A stretch of DNA of 57,181 bases from a virus. Both the position numbers and the translations under genes were made by a program. The DNA is taken from the IMG/VR virus record IMGVR_UViG_3300015360_000051, positions 1 to 57,181 of that record. One strand, 5' to 3'. Positions 1 through 7,275 of the stretch are shown here, piece by piece. The stretch's first letter is position 1. Each line of letters begins with the position of its first letter. A model generated the notes under the pieces. The model searched no databases. It saw nothing but the letters and a program-made list of their open reading frames with translations, and was not told where the DNA came from.

Positions 1-245
1 ACGGTCAACTCCACCGTGACGGTGGATTGCCTGCTGTCGAGTGGCCGGACGGGGAAAATTATTGGGTTGTGAAAGGCAAGCGCCACCGTGATGGAGGCCT
101 GCCTGCCGTCGAGTGGGCGGACGGTAGCGAGTCGTGGTATATCAATGGCAAAGAAGTTCCTCCTCCTCCTCCTCCTCCTCCTCCTTCCTGCGCTGGGTTT
201 ATTGAAATTGAAGGTAAGAAATACAAATTGGTTGAATGCGAATGA
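1..245 (+). CDS. MORN-2-like repeat protein, 5'-truncated
   Basis: This reading frame is open from the left edge of the window (first full codon at base 3) and ends at TGA 243-245, so the start lies outside. The visible part holds two 24-residue repeats of the HRDGGLPAVEW type. They are followed by a run of nine prolines coded by (CCT)9 and a C-terminal cap ending GKKYKLVECE. The repeat resembles the MORN-2 repeat of YwqK-type proteins, which are expected to form short beta-hairpins; the molecular role is unknown. It is the first member seen of a tandem family of eight, and its stop overlaps the next start as ATGA. Confidence 0.75.
   Translation, partial: GQLHRDGGLPAVEWPDGENYWVVKGKRHRDGGLPAVEWADGSESWYINGKEVPPPPPPPPPSCAGFIEIEGKKYKLVECE
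159..185 (+). repeat. (CCT)9 microsatellite coding polyproline
   Basis: Nine CCT codons encode a nine-proline linker between the last repeat and the C-terminal cap. Paralogues have six copies (821-838), four copies (3534-3545) and two prolines elsewhere, so copy number differs from gene to gene without breaking the frame. Confidence 0.9.
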
Positions 246-901
246 AAACGTATACAGTAATCATCGATGACCAAGGGACCGTCTACTGGTACAATAAAGA
301 CGGTAAGTATCATCGCGAAGGTGCCCTACCTGCTATCGAACAGGCAGACGGAACCAAGAAATGGTACAAAAACGGTCTCCACCACCGTAATGGTGGCTTG
401 CCTGCCGTCGAGTGGGCAAATGGAGGCAGGGAGTGGTGGGTGGATGGAAATTTTCACCGCGAAGGAGACTTGCCTGCCATCGAATATGCAGACGGAGCCA
501 AGGAGTGGTTTGCGAATGGACTCCTCCATCGTGGCGGAGGCCTGCCCGCCATCGGACTGGCCAGCGGGACCAAGAAATGGTACAAAAACGGCCTTCGCAA
601 TCGTGACGGTGGGTTGCCTGCTATCGAATACGCAGACGGAACCAGGAGCTGGTGGAAAGACGGTCAACTCCATCGAGCAGGAGGGTTGCCTGCTATCGAG
701 TGGTTAGACGGGAAAAGGGAGTGGTTTGTGAACGACCACCGTCATCGTGATGGAGGCCTGCCTGCCGTCGAATACGCAGATGGAAGTAGGGAGTGGTTTG
801 TAAACGGTGAAGAGGTTTTGCCTCCTCCTCCTCCTCCTTCCTGCGCTGGTAAAATTGTTGAAATTGACGGCAAGAAATACAAATTGGTTGAATGCGAATG
901 A
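242..901 (+). CDS. MORN-2-like repeat protein, 7 repeats with polyproline and C-terminal cap
   Basis: ATG at 242 overlaps the previous stop (ATGA) and gives the N-terminus MKTYTVIIDDQG shared with later paralogues; an ATG two codons upstream (236) is a less likely start. After a short leader containing WYN..G come seven consecutive 24-residue repeats (roughly residues 23-190), then six prolines and the cap SCAGKIVEIDGKKYKLVECE. The family is rich in Trp, Tyr, His and charged residues and has no signal peptide or membrane segment. Function is unknown. Its 3' end overlaps the next paralogue, suggesting translational coupling along the array. Confidence 0.8.
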   Translation: MKTYTVIIDDQGTVYWYNKDGKYHREGALPAIEQADGTKKWYKNGLHHRNGGLPAVEWANGGREWWVDGNFHREGDLPAIEYADGAKEWFANGLLHRGGGLPAIGLASGTKKWYKNGLRNRDGGLPAIEYADGTRSWWKDGQLHRAGGLPAIEWLDGKREWFVNDHRHRDGGLPAVEYADGSREWFVNGEEVLPPPPPPSCAGKIVEIDGKKYKLVECE

Positions 902-1269
902 AAACGTATAAGGTAACCATGGACGGCGGGGATACCTGCTGGTACAATAAAGACGGTAAGTATCACCGCGAAGGTGCCCTACCTGCTATCGAACAGGCAG
1001 ACGGAACCAAGAAATGGTACAAAAACGGTCTGTATCATCGTGACAACGACCTGCCTGCCGTCGAGTGGGCAAACGGAGCCAAGTTTTGGTACAAAAAAGG
1101 GGAATGCCATCGAGCAGGAGGGTTGCCTGCCATCGAGTTGCCAAACGGGGATAAGTTTTGGATTGTGAACGGGCATCGTCATCGTAACTGGGGGTTGCCT
1201 GCCGTCGAGTACGCAGATGGAAGCAGGGAGTGGTTTTCAAACGGAGAGAGAATAAATCCTCCTTCCTGA
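898..1269 (+). CDS. MORN-2-like repeat protein, 4 repeats, cap lost to a premature stop
   Basis: Starts at ATG 898 (ATGA overlap with the preceding stop) with the family N-terminus MKTYKVTMDGGDTCWYN. Four 24-residue repeats follow. The frame then reaches Pro-Pro-Ser and a TGA at 1267-1269, exactly where paralogues have the TGC codon of the cap. The bases after that TGA still read, in the same frame, as a diverged cap (AVKIDGEKYRLECK) ending at TGA 1312-1314. The protein therefore appears to have been shortened by a nonsense change. Function is unknown. Confidence 0.75.
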   Translation: MKTYKVTMDGGDTCWYNKDGKYHREGALPAIEQADGTKKWYKNGLYHRDNDLPAVEWANGAKFWYKKGECHRAGGLPAIELPNGDKFWIVNGHRHRNWGLPAVEYADGSREWFSNGERINPPS

Positions 1270-1314
1270 GCTGTTAAAATTGACGGGGAAAAATACAGAT
1301 TGGAATGCAAATGA
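1267..1314 (+). pseudogene. Relic of the C-terminal cap of the preceding repeat gene
   Basis: In the frame of the preceding gene, the codons after TGA 1267-1269 encode AVKIDGEKYRLECK and then TGA. This matches the intact cap seen in paralogues (KIVEIDGKKYKLVECK). The relic's terminal TGA overlaps the next gene's ATG as ATGA, as intact family members do, which supports this being the ancestral end of the gene. Confidence 0.7.
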
Positions 1315-1964
1315 AAAAATATACAGTAATCATCGATGAAGGGGATACCTGCTGGTACAGCGAAAAAGGTGTCCTTCACCGTGAAGGAGGCTTGCCTGCT
1401 ATCGAGCAATCGAACGGCCGCAAGGAATGGCGTGTGAATGGTTCCCTCCATCGTGACGGAGGCCTGCCTGCCGTCGAAAAGGCCGATGGAACCAAGCAGT
1501 GGTACGTAGACGGTCAATTTCATCGTGATGGAGACCTGCCTGCTATCGAGTGGGAAAACGGCGGTAAGGAGTGGTACAAAAACGGCCAATTCCACCGTGA
1601 CGACGACCTACCAGCCGTTCTGCGAGCAGATGGGCGCAAGGAATGGTGGATAAATGGTCGTCTCCACCGTGACAACGACTTGCCCGCCCTTGAGTGGTTA
1701 GACGGAGCCAAGTTTTGGTACAAAAAAGGGGTATGCCACCGAGCAGGAGGGTTGCCCGCAATTGAGAAGGCAGACGGGACCAAATACTGGTATGTGAACG
1801 GGCAGCAACATCGTGACGACGACCTACCTGCCGTCGAGTACGCAGATGGAAGTAGGGAGTGGTGGATAAATGGTCGTCTCCATCGTGACGGCGACTTGCC
1901 AGCCATAGAGAAGGCAGACGAAACCAAATACAGATTGGAATACAAATGGAAACGTATAAAGTAA
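1311..1964 (+). CDS. MORN-2-like repeat protein, 7 full repeats
   Basis: Start chosen at ATG 1311 (MKKYTVIIDEGDTCWYSEKG), which overlaps the relic stop of the preceding gene; an upstream ATG at 1305 would add two residues. Seven full repeats and a broken eighth follow. Where other paralogues have prolines and the cap, this protein ends in a different short basic tail (YRLEYKWKRIK). Part of that tail is coded by bases that overlap the start of the next gene at 1946. The chimeric end suggests a deletion or recombination between neighbouring copies. Function is unknown. Confidence 0.75.
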   Translation: MKKYTVIIDEGDTCWYSEKGVLHREGGLPAIEQSNGRKEWRVNGSLHRDGGLPAVEKADGTKQWYVDGQFHRDGDLPAIEWENGGKEWYKNGQFHRDDDLPAVLRADGRKEWWINGRLHRDNDLPALEWLDGAKFWYKKGVCHRAGGLPAIEKADGTKYWYVNGQQHRDDDLPAVEYADGSREWWINGRLHRDGDLPAIEKADETKYRLEYKWKRIK

Positions 1965-2470
1965 CAGTCGATGACCAAGGGAATACCTACTGGTACAATG
2001 AAAAAGGTCTTCTTCATCGTGACGGAGGCCTGCCTGCCGTCGAGTGGGCAACCGGGAAAAAGGAGTGGTGGAAGGATGGTCAACTCCATCGTGAAGGCGG
2101 GTTGCCCGCTATCGAACACCCAGATGGAGGCGAGTCGTGGTTGGCAGGAACCAAGTGTTGGTATCTGAACGGCCTTCTCAACCGTGAAGGGGGGTTGCCT
2201 GCCGTCGAGTACGCAGACGGAAGTAGGGAGTGGTACAAAAACGGTCAGCTCCACCGTGACGGCGACTTGCCAGCCATAGAGAAGGCAGACAAAACCAAAT
2301 ACTGGTTTGTGAACAACCGCCTCCACCGTGAAGGCAACCTGCCCGCCATCGAAAAGGCAAATGGACTCAGGGAGTTTTTTGTAAATGGCAAAGAAGTTTT
2401 CCCTCCTTCCTGCGCTGGTAAAATTGTTGAAATTGACGGCAAGAAATACAAATTGGTTGAATGCAAATGA
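1946..2470 (+). CDS. MORN-2-like repeat protein, 5 repeats with cap
   Basis: ATG 1946 gives METYKVTVDDQGNTYWYNEKG, the family leader, and overlaps the previous gene by 19 bases. Five repeats follow. The second is irregular, with a few extra residues (GGESWLAGTKCWYLNG) that look like a partial fusion of two units. The protein ends with two prolines and an intact cap (KIVEIDGKKYKLVECK). Its TGA overlaps the next ATG. Function is unknown; placement and architecture match the rest of the array. Confidence 0.78.
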   Translation: METYKVTVDDQGNTYWYNEKGLLHRDGGLPAVEWATGKKEWWKDGQLHREGGLPAIEHPDGGESWLAGTKCWYLNGLLNREGGLPAVEYADGSREWYKNGQLHRDGDLPAIEKADKTKYWFVNNRLHREGNLPAIEKANGLREFFVNGKEVFPPSCAGKIVEIDGKKYKLVECK

Positions 2471-3027
2471 AAACGTATAAAGTGACCATTGACCAAGGGA
2501 CCACCTGCTGGTACAACGAGGAAGACTGTTTTCATCGTGACGGTGACCTGCCTGCTATTGAACAGGCAGACGGCGGAAAACAGTGGTGGAAAGATGGTCA
2601 GCTCCACCGCGATAACGGACTGCCCGCCATCGAATGGCCGCACGGGACCAAGCAGTGGTACGTGAACGGCAAGCGTTTCCGTGACGGAGACCTGCCTACC
2701 ATCGAGTGGGCCAGTGGACATCTGGAATGGTGGGTGGGTGGTCATTTTAATTACCGTGACGGAGACCTACCTGCCATTAAGCGAGAGACCGGATGTAAGA
2801 CAGGTTATGTAGAAAACCGCCTCCACCGTGGCGGTGGGTTGCCTGCGGTCGTGCGAGAGGACGGACACCGGGAATGGTGGGTAGACGGCCAACTCCATCG
2901 TGACGGTGGCCTGCCCGCTATCGAAGGGATAAACGGGGGAAAGTGGTGGTACGTGAACGGCAAGCGTTACAGTGACGGAAACCTGCCTGCCATCGACGGG
3001 CCAGACGAACACAAGGTGAAGGAATAA
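2467..3027 (+). CDS. MORN-2-like repeat protein, 6 repeats, no cap
   Basis: Starts at ATG 2467 (MKTYKVTIDQGTTCWYNEED) in an ATGA overlap with the previous stop. Six repeats are followed by a truncated seventh ending DGPDEHKVKE. The fourth repeat is diverged (ETGCKTGYVENRL). No polyproline or cap is present, so the protein probably ended by recombination inside a repeat. The stop TAA overlaps the next start as TAATG. Function is unknown. Confidence 0.77.
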   Translation: MKTYKVTIDQGTTCWYNEEDCFHRDGDLPAIEQADGGKQWWKDGQLHRDNGLPAIEWPHGTKQWYVNGKRFRDGDLPTIEWASGHLEWWVGGHFNYRDGDLPAIKRETGCKTGYVENRLHRGGGLPAVVREDGHREWWVDGQLHRDGGLPAIEGINGGKWWYVNGKRYSDGNLPAIDGPDEHKVKE

Positions 3028-3605
3028 TGCAAACGTATAAAGTAACAGTCGATGGCCAAGGGAGTATCCACTGGTATACCAAAGAAGGCTCTCGCCATCG
3101 TGAAGGTGGATTGCCTGCCATCGAACACACAGACGGAGGTAAGGAGTGGTGGAAAAATGGTGGGCGTCACCGTGACGGAGGTCTGCCCGCATCCGAATGG
3201 GCAGACGGTACCAAGGAATGGTGGATGGACGGTAAGCAACACCGCGACGGAGGTTTGCCTGCTGTCGAATGGCCAGACTGTTCTAAACAGTGGTGGGTGG
3301 GCGGAAAACTCCATCGCGACAACGACTTGCCCGCCCTTGAGTGGTTAGAAGGGCATAAGGAGTGGCACGTAAATGGCCAGCGCCATCGTGACAACGACTT
3401 GCCCTCTGTCAAGTTCTCAAACGGGGACAATCATTGGTGGAAAAACGGAAAACGTCATCGTGACGGCGGATTGCCTGCTATTATTCGAGCAGACGGTAGA
3501 CAGTCGTGGTATATTGATGGCAAAGAAGTTTCGCCTCCTCCTCCTTCCTGCGCTGGTAAAATTGTTGAAATTGACGGCAAGAAATACAAATTGGTAAGTA
3601 TGTGA
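3027..3605 (+). CDS. MORN-2-like repeat protein, 6 repeats with cap
   Basis: ATG 3027 overlaps the preceding TAA and gives MQTYKVTVDGQGSIHWYTKEG. Six repeats follow, some with substitutions at conserved positions (for example LPSVKFSNG). Four prolines coded by CCT repeats lead to a cap ending GKKYKLVSM. The stop overlaps the GTG start of the next paralogue. Function is unknown. Confidence 0.78.
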   Translation: MQTYKVTVDGQGSIHWYTKEGSRHREGGLPAIEHTDGGKEWWKNGGRHRDGGLPASEWADGTKEWWMDGKQHRDGGLPAVEWPDCSKQWWVGGKLHRDNDLPALEWLEGHKEWHVNGQRHRDNDLPSVKFSNGDNHWWKNGKRHRDGGLPAIIRADGRQSWYIDGKEVSPPPPSCAGKIVEIDGKKYKLVSM

Positions 3606-4276
3606 AAACGTATAAGGTAACCGTGTACGAAATCGGAGATAGTCGTTGGTACAACGAGGATAGTCGCCTCCATCGTGACGACGACTTGCCTGCCGTTGAA
3701 CGACCAGACGGTACCAAAGAGTGGTGGAAGGATGGTCTCCTCCACCGTGAAGGCGGACCTGCTATCGAGCTACTAGACGGTCGTAAGGAGTGGTACAAAA
3801 ACGGGAAACTTTGCCGTGACGACGACTTGCCTGCCGTCGAATATTCGGACGGCTCTAAACAATGGTGGAAAGACGGTCAACTCCACCGCGATGATGATTT
3901 GCCTGCCGCTGAATGGGCGAGTGGGGAAAGGCAGTGGTGGGTGGACGGTAAGCAACACCGCGATGGTAGATTGCCTGCTCGCTCGCGGGCAGACGGAAGC
4001 AAGGAATGGTGGAAAAGGGGGAATCGTCACCGTAATGGTGGCTTGCCTGCCATCGAGTGGGCAAATGGAACTAAAGAGTGGTACAAAAAAGGGAACCTTC
4101 ACCGCGATAAAGACTTGCCTGCCATCGAATATGCAGACGGAACCAAGTTTTGGTATAAAAACGGCCTCCCCCATCGTGACGGAGACCTGCCCGCCGTTGA
4201 ATATCCAAACGGGCATAAGGAATGGTGGGTAGACGGAGACCTCGTAAGGAGTCTTTGTCTCTATAATGAACCATAA
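3602..4276 (+). CDS. MORN-2-like repeat protein, 8 repeats, last of the array
   Basis: GTG at 3602 overlaps the previous stop (GTGA) and begins MKTYKVTVYEIGDSRWYNED. Eight repeats follow; the second has lost one residue (GG-PAIE). There is no polyproline or cap, and the tail VRSLCLYNEP is unique. This is the last gene of the left array and is followed by a short intergenic region with a possible promoter for the SbcC-like gene. Function is unknown. Confidence 0.77.
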   Translation: MKTYKVTVYEIGDSRWYNEDSRLHRDDDLPAVERPDGTKEWWKDGLLHREGGPAIELLDGRKEWYKNGKLCRDDDLPAVEYSDGSKQWWKDGQLHRDDDLPAAEWASGERQWWVDGKQHRDGRLPARSRADGSKEWWKRGNRHRNGGLPAIEWANGTKEWYKKGNLHRDKDLPAIEYADGTKFWYKNGLPHRDGDLPAVEYPNGHKEWWVDGDLVRSLCLYNEP

Positions 4277-4306
4277 TTGGTAGTTATGATAGATTTATGA
4301 TACAAT
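4277..4306 (+). promoter_or_regulatory. Possible sigma70-like promoter before the SbcC-like gene
   Basis: TTGGTA at 4277-4282 and TACAAT at 4301-4306 are separated by 18 bases and lie 31 bases upstream of the GTG start at 4338. The -35 match is partial, so this is tentative. Confidence 0.35.
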
Positions 4307-4337
4307 ACCTCATTAAAACATTCATAGGAGTCGAGCA

Positions 4338-6392
4338 GTGAAAATAGTTCTCAAAACTATCTACGGGCAGGCCTTTCGGTCGTTAGTCGCTCCGTTTTCT
4401 ATTTCAGTCCCTGATTCGGGGCTTACCCTAATTAAGGGCTTGAACCAAGATACTGGAGACAGCTCTGCTTCTGGGAAGTCGTCTCTCGTCCTAGCTATGG
4501 CCCACCTTTTCGGTGGATGCCCTTTTCCTCGAACCGAATTCCAGTCATGGCTAACGGAAGAACCTGCCATGGTAGGAGCAGTGATAAAATGCGGCGACGG
4601 AGACTATACGGTAGAGCGTAGAAGTACAGGGTTGTCGGTACTTCGGCCCGATGGAGTACTAATTAAGGGCAAATCCGCTGAAGCGGAGTTGGACCGATTG
4701 TTCGGGTTAGACGTAAAAATGCGAGCGCTGCTCACCTACAGGGGGCAAGGGCAAGATGGCATTTTTTTGAGTATGTCAGACGCCGAAAAAAAGGAGTTCT
4801 TTGCGCAAACGCTTGGACTCGAACAATATGAGCAATTAGAGTCTCAGGCAGACGAGGCAGCCAAGGTATTGGAGAGGACATTTTTGAGCCTCCAGTCCGT
4901 CATGGAGTACATATCTAAAGACTTCGACCTTGCCTCTACAGAGCTAGTAGAGGCTCGAAAAGCGTCAGACAACATGACGGACGAAAAAATCAAGGAGTTG
5001 GAGACAGTCAAACTCGACCTCGAAAGAAGGGTAAGTAACCTCGCCTCGGAATTTGAAGGAATCAAAGGCTCTATCACTCTAGAGCTGGAGTCGGCAATCG
5101 CAAAAGTTAGGACGAGTATCGAATCGAGCCTAGGAGAAACTTCTACCGTGGTGCCAGAGCTTAGGGCCGCGCTGTCGGTAGCCGAGTCCCGGCTGAACAA
5201 AGTGCTCGAATTTGAAAGGGCTCAAAAGTCCGACCTAGACGGCCAGAGGGCAACGGCTGAGAAAAAAATTCAAGAGATAGACCGTGTCATTATCTGCAAC
5301 GGGGCGGAAATACGTACGAGTAGAAAAAACTTGTTACTCCGTCAGTCCCATCTGGAGGATAGCAAGTGTCCTACTTGTCTACAACAGTGGGCAAATGCTA
5401 AATCGGAACTACTGACAGTCCATGCCAGCCTGGAAGGACTAGGGAAAAAAGAAGAAGAATTAGTACTCTTGCAACAACAAAAAGTAGTGCAAGAATCCCA
5501 GCTTGAGACTGTGCCCACATTCGAGCAACATAAGTTCCACAGCTCCCTATCGATGGAAATATTGCGCCTCCGGGACCAAATAGTCGAGGTAGAAAGCGTA
5601 GGGAAGGAATCAAAAAACAAAGAATTAGCCGAATTAAAAATTCGGGAATCAGACCTAAAACAGGCCGCCGCTACATCCGTGGCCAGCCAGAGGGATGTCT
5701 TCGGCGCAGCGATAACCGAAGTCCGGTGTTTGATTGACCAGACATCTACTCAGATTAACGAAATGCGTCGTTTTTTGCAATCGCTATCGGACAAAAATAG
5801 CAAAGTGACCCAAGTAAGCAAAAAACTTGACACAGCACGTGCCGACAAAATGTCGGCAGAAGTCGAGTACAACAAGGAGAGAGATTTTAAGGCCTTGATT
5901 GGGCGAGAGGGGTTCCTTGGGGTTATTTTTGACGATATATTGGACGAAGTAGCTTCGGCGACGAACAACATCCTATCGATGGTTGCAAACGTCCGTCATG
6001 TAGTTTTTGAATTTGATTCTCAAAAGGAATCAAAATCTGGCAACATCCAAAGGCGCATCACTCCAATAGTAATCGTCGACGGTAGGAAGGTCTCATTTTC
6101 GTCTGGTCTATCGGGAGGAATGCAGTCTGCGGTTAAATTGGCGGTAGACCTAGCCGTAGGAGAGGTCTTGTCCAAGCGCCTGGGGTCCTATCCGGGTTGG
6201 CTAATCCTGGACGAGTCGTTCGATGGCCTTGGGAGAGTTTCAAAAGAAACGTGCATAGAGATGCTGGCCAAATTTGCAGGCGACCGCACAGTATTTGTAA
6301 TCGACCACGCCTCGGAATTTCAGGGTCAATTTTCCCAGATAATATCAGTAACATCTGTTGACGGAAAAAGTGCTGTCAGCTATAGTGGGTGA
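4338..6392 (+). CDS. sbcC: SbcC/gp46-like recombination ATPase
   Basis: A 684-residue SMC-like ATPase of the SbcC/Rad50/T4 gp46 type, the ATPase partner of an SbcD/gp47-type nuclease in recombination and DNA-end processing. Visible motifs are Walker A (GDSSASGKSS, about residues 40-49), a zinc-hook CPTC near residue 345 flanked by long coiled-coil stretches, the ABC signature LSGGM near 590 and Walker B (LILDES) near 625. The start is GTG 4338 with GGAG eight bases upstream (4327-4330). The probable nuclease partner is not adjacent; it lies at 27305. The following small gene starts directly after the stop. Confidence 0.9.
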   Translation: MKIVLKTIYGQAFRSLVAPFSISVPDSGLTLIKGLNQDTGDSSASGKSSLVLAMAHLFGGCPFPRTEFQSWLTEEPAMVGAVIKCGDGDYTVERRSTGLSVLRPDGVLIKGKSAEAELDRLFGLDVKMRALLTYRGQGQDGIFLSMSDAEKKEFFAQTLGLEQYEQLESQADEAAKVLERTFLSLQSVMEYISKDFDLASTELVEARKASDNMTDEKIKELETVKLDLERRVSNLASEFEGIKGSITLELESAIAKVRTSIESSLGETSTVVPELRAALSVAESRLNKVLEFERAQKSDLDGQRATAEKKIQEIDRVIICNGAEIRTSRKNLLLRQSHLEDSKCPTCLQQWANAKSELLTVHASLEGLGKKEEELVLLQQQKVVQESQLETVPTFEQHKFHSSLSMEILRLRDQIVEVESVGKESKNKELAELKIRESDLKQAAATSVASQRDVFGAAITEVRCLIDQTSTQINEMRRFLQSLSDKNSKVTQVSKKLDTARADKMSAEVEYNKERDFKALIGREGFLGVIFDDILDEVASATNNILSMVANVRHVVFEFDSQKESKSGNIQRRITPIVIVDGRKVSFSSGLSGGMQSAVKLAVDLAVGEVLSKRLGSYPGWLILDESFDGLGRVSKETCIEMLAKFAGDRTVFVIDHASEFQGQFSQIISVTSVDGKSAVSYSG

Positions 6393-6584
6393 ATGATTCT
6401 GCTCAAAAAAATCATCTACTATTCACTTCTTCCTTTTTGGTTACTAGGATGGGGGTGTTCCGTGGTGGGGGAATATATCGAATTTTTGCAATGGACGTTC
6501 GTTCGTTCTCTAGACTCGGCTGAGACGGTCGCCTTCGTCAAACAGATTAGAGACGAACAAAAAGCTAAAGAAACCTCAATTTAA
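6393..6584 (+). CDS. Small single-pass membrane protein, unknown
   Basis: A 63-residue protein starting at the ATG immediately after the SbcC-like stop, so probably translationally coupled to it. Residues about 2-27 (IIYYSLLPFWLLGWGCSVVG) form a hydrophobic segment that could be a membrane anchor. The C-terminal half is charged and ends QKAKETSI. No family is recognised. Confidence 0.6.
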   Translation: MILLKKIIYYSLLPFWLLGWGCSVVGEYIEFLQWTFVRSLDSAETVAFVKQIRDEQKAKETSI

Positions 6585-6606
6585 AAAAGAAAGAAGAAAG
6601 AATAAA

Positions 6607-6933
6607 ATGGCAAAAAATGACGACAAGTTTTCAAAACTGGACGAGGAGTGGCGTTCACAAATGCTGTCCTCGCCCAACGAAAACGTCAATTCAACGATTG
6701 TTACATCAGCCGTTAATTTGATTTCGCTAGAGCTAGCGAAAAAGCTAGACGACGACCTACTCTCCCTGAAGGAGCAACTGAAGGTCGCTAACGAGCAATA
6801 TTCAGAGGGCAAAAAAGTAAATCTGCTACGGATGGAATTCCTAATAGAAGTTCTCCGTTCGCGAGGACTAAACGTTCCAGATGTTTCGGATTTTGTCAAA
6901 AAAGCAAAAAACGAAGCAATCTCGGAAGTTTAG
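6607..6933 (+). CDS. Small coiled-coil protein, unknown
   Basis: A 108-residue charged protein with heptad-like patterning (about residues 45-80), suggesting a coiled coil. ATG 6607 follows a purine-rich stretch (AAAGAAAGAAGAAAG) that can act as a ribosome binding site. The stop is TAG, one of several clear uses of TAG as terminator here. No known domain is recognised. Confidence 0.6.
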   Translation: MAKNDDKFSKLDEEWRSQMLSSPNENVNSTIVTSAVNLISLELAKKLDDDLLSLKEQLKVANEQYSEGKKVNLLRMEFLIEVLRSRGLNVPDVSDFVKKAKNEAISEV

Positions 6934-6960
6934 GCTCTGAGCAATAATCTAATTCGCTCA

Positions 6961-7275
6961 ATGCCGCTGAAGGAACCTACAAAGCAGACTCTTGCCCGCT
7001 ATGGCCTATCCGTACTAGAATGGCAGACCATGGCAGAGCAGCAAGAGTCTGCTTGTTATATTTGCAGAAAACAGCCTTCAACTGGTCGTCTCTGTATAGA
7101 CCACGACCACGCTAAGGGGTGGAAGAAGATGCCCCCTCGGCAGCGCGTGCTCTACGTGAGGGGGCTACTTTGTTGGGTCTGCAATCACTACTACGTAGGT
7201 CGCGGGATTTCCGTCGACAAAGCCCAGCAAGTCGTCAACTACCTTAAAGCGTACGAAGAAAGAAAACCCCGTTAA
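6961..7275 (+). CDS. Endonuclease VII-like HNH nuclease
   Basis: A 104-residue protein with the layout of the recombination endonuclease VII family (treble-clef/HNH fold). It shows a first CYIC pair (about residues 33-36), a central DHDH (about 48-51) and RGLLCWVCN, giving the second CxxC pair and the conserved Asn. In T4 this family resolves branched DNA during packaging; in many phages it is a small stand-alone nuclease. Its TAA overlaps the next ATG (TAATG), so it is likely co-translated with the reductase. Confidence 0.85.
   Translation: MPLKEPTKQTLARYGLSVLEWQTMAEQQESACYICRKQPSTGRLCIDHDHAKGWKKMPPRQRVLYVRGLLCWVCNHYYVGRGISVDKAQQVVNYLKAYEERKPR

Larger units (their letters stand above)
1..4240 (+). 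repeat. Tandem 72-nt coding repeats (MORN-2-like array)
   Basis: About 45 copies of a 72-base unit lie head to tail through eight consecutive genes. Each unit encodes a 24-residue motif of the form H-R-D-G-x-L-P-A-x-E-x-x-x-G-x-K-x-W-x-x-[ND]-G. Strongly conserved stretches at the DNA level include CACCGTGACGG and TTGCCTGCC. Units vary by substitution but keep the length, so translation stays in frame. One unit in the fifth gene carries an internal insertion, and one in the last gene lacks a Leu codon. The same unit recurs at 20.9 kb, 22.3 kb, 45.2-47.1 kb (reverse strand) and 53.7-56.7 kb. Confidence 0.85.

Noticed and set aside
1520-2326. Long reverse-strand ORF (268 codons) inside the left repeat array, and many similar antisense ORFs
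   Set aside because: The 72-bp repeats happen to lack stops in several other frames, so every repeat block throws up antisense ORFs. The forward frames have consistent leaders, overlaps and caps; the antisense ones do not.
1-4240. CRISPR array
   Set aside because: The 72-bp periodic repeats are continuous coding units without unique spacers, and no cas genes are present.
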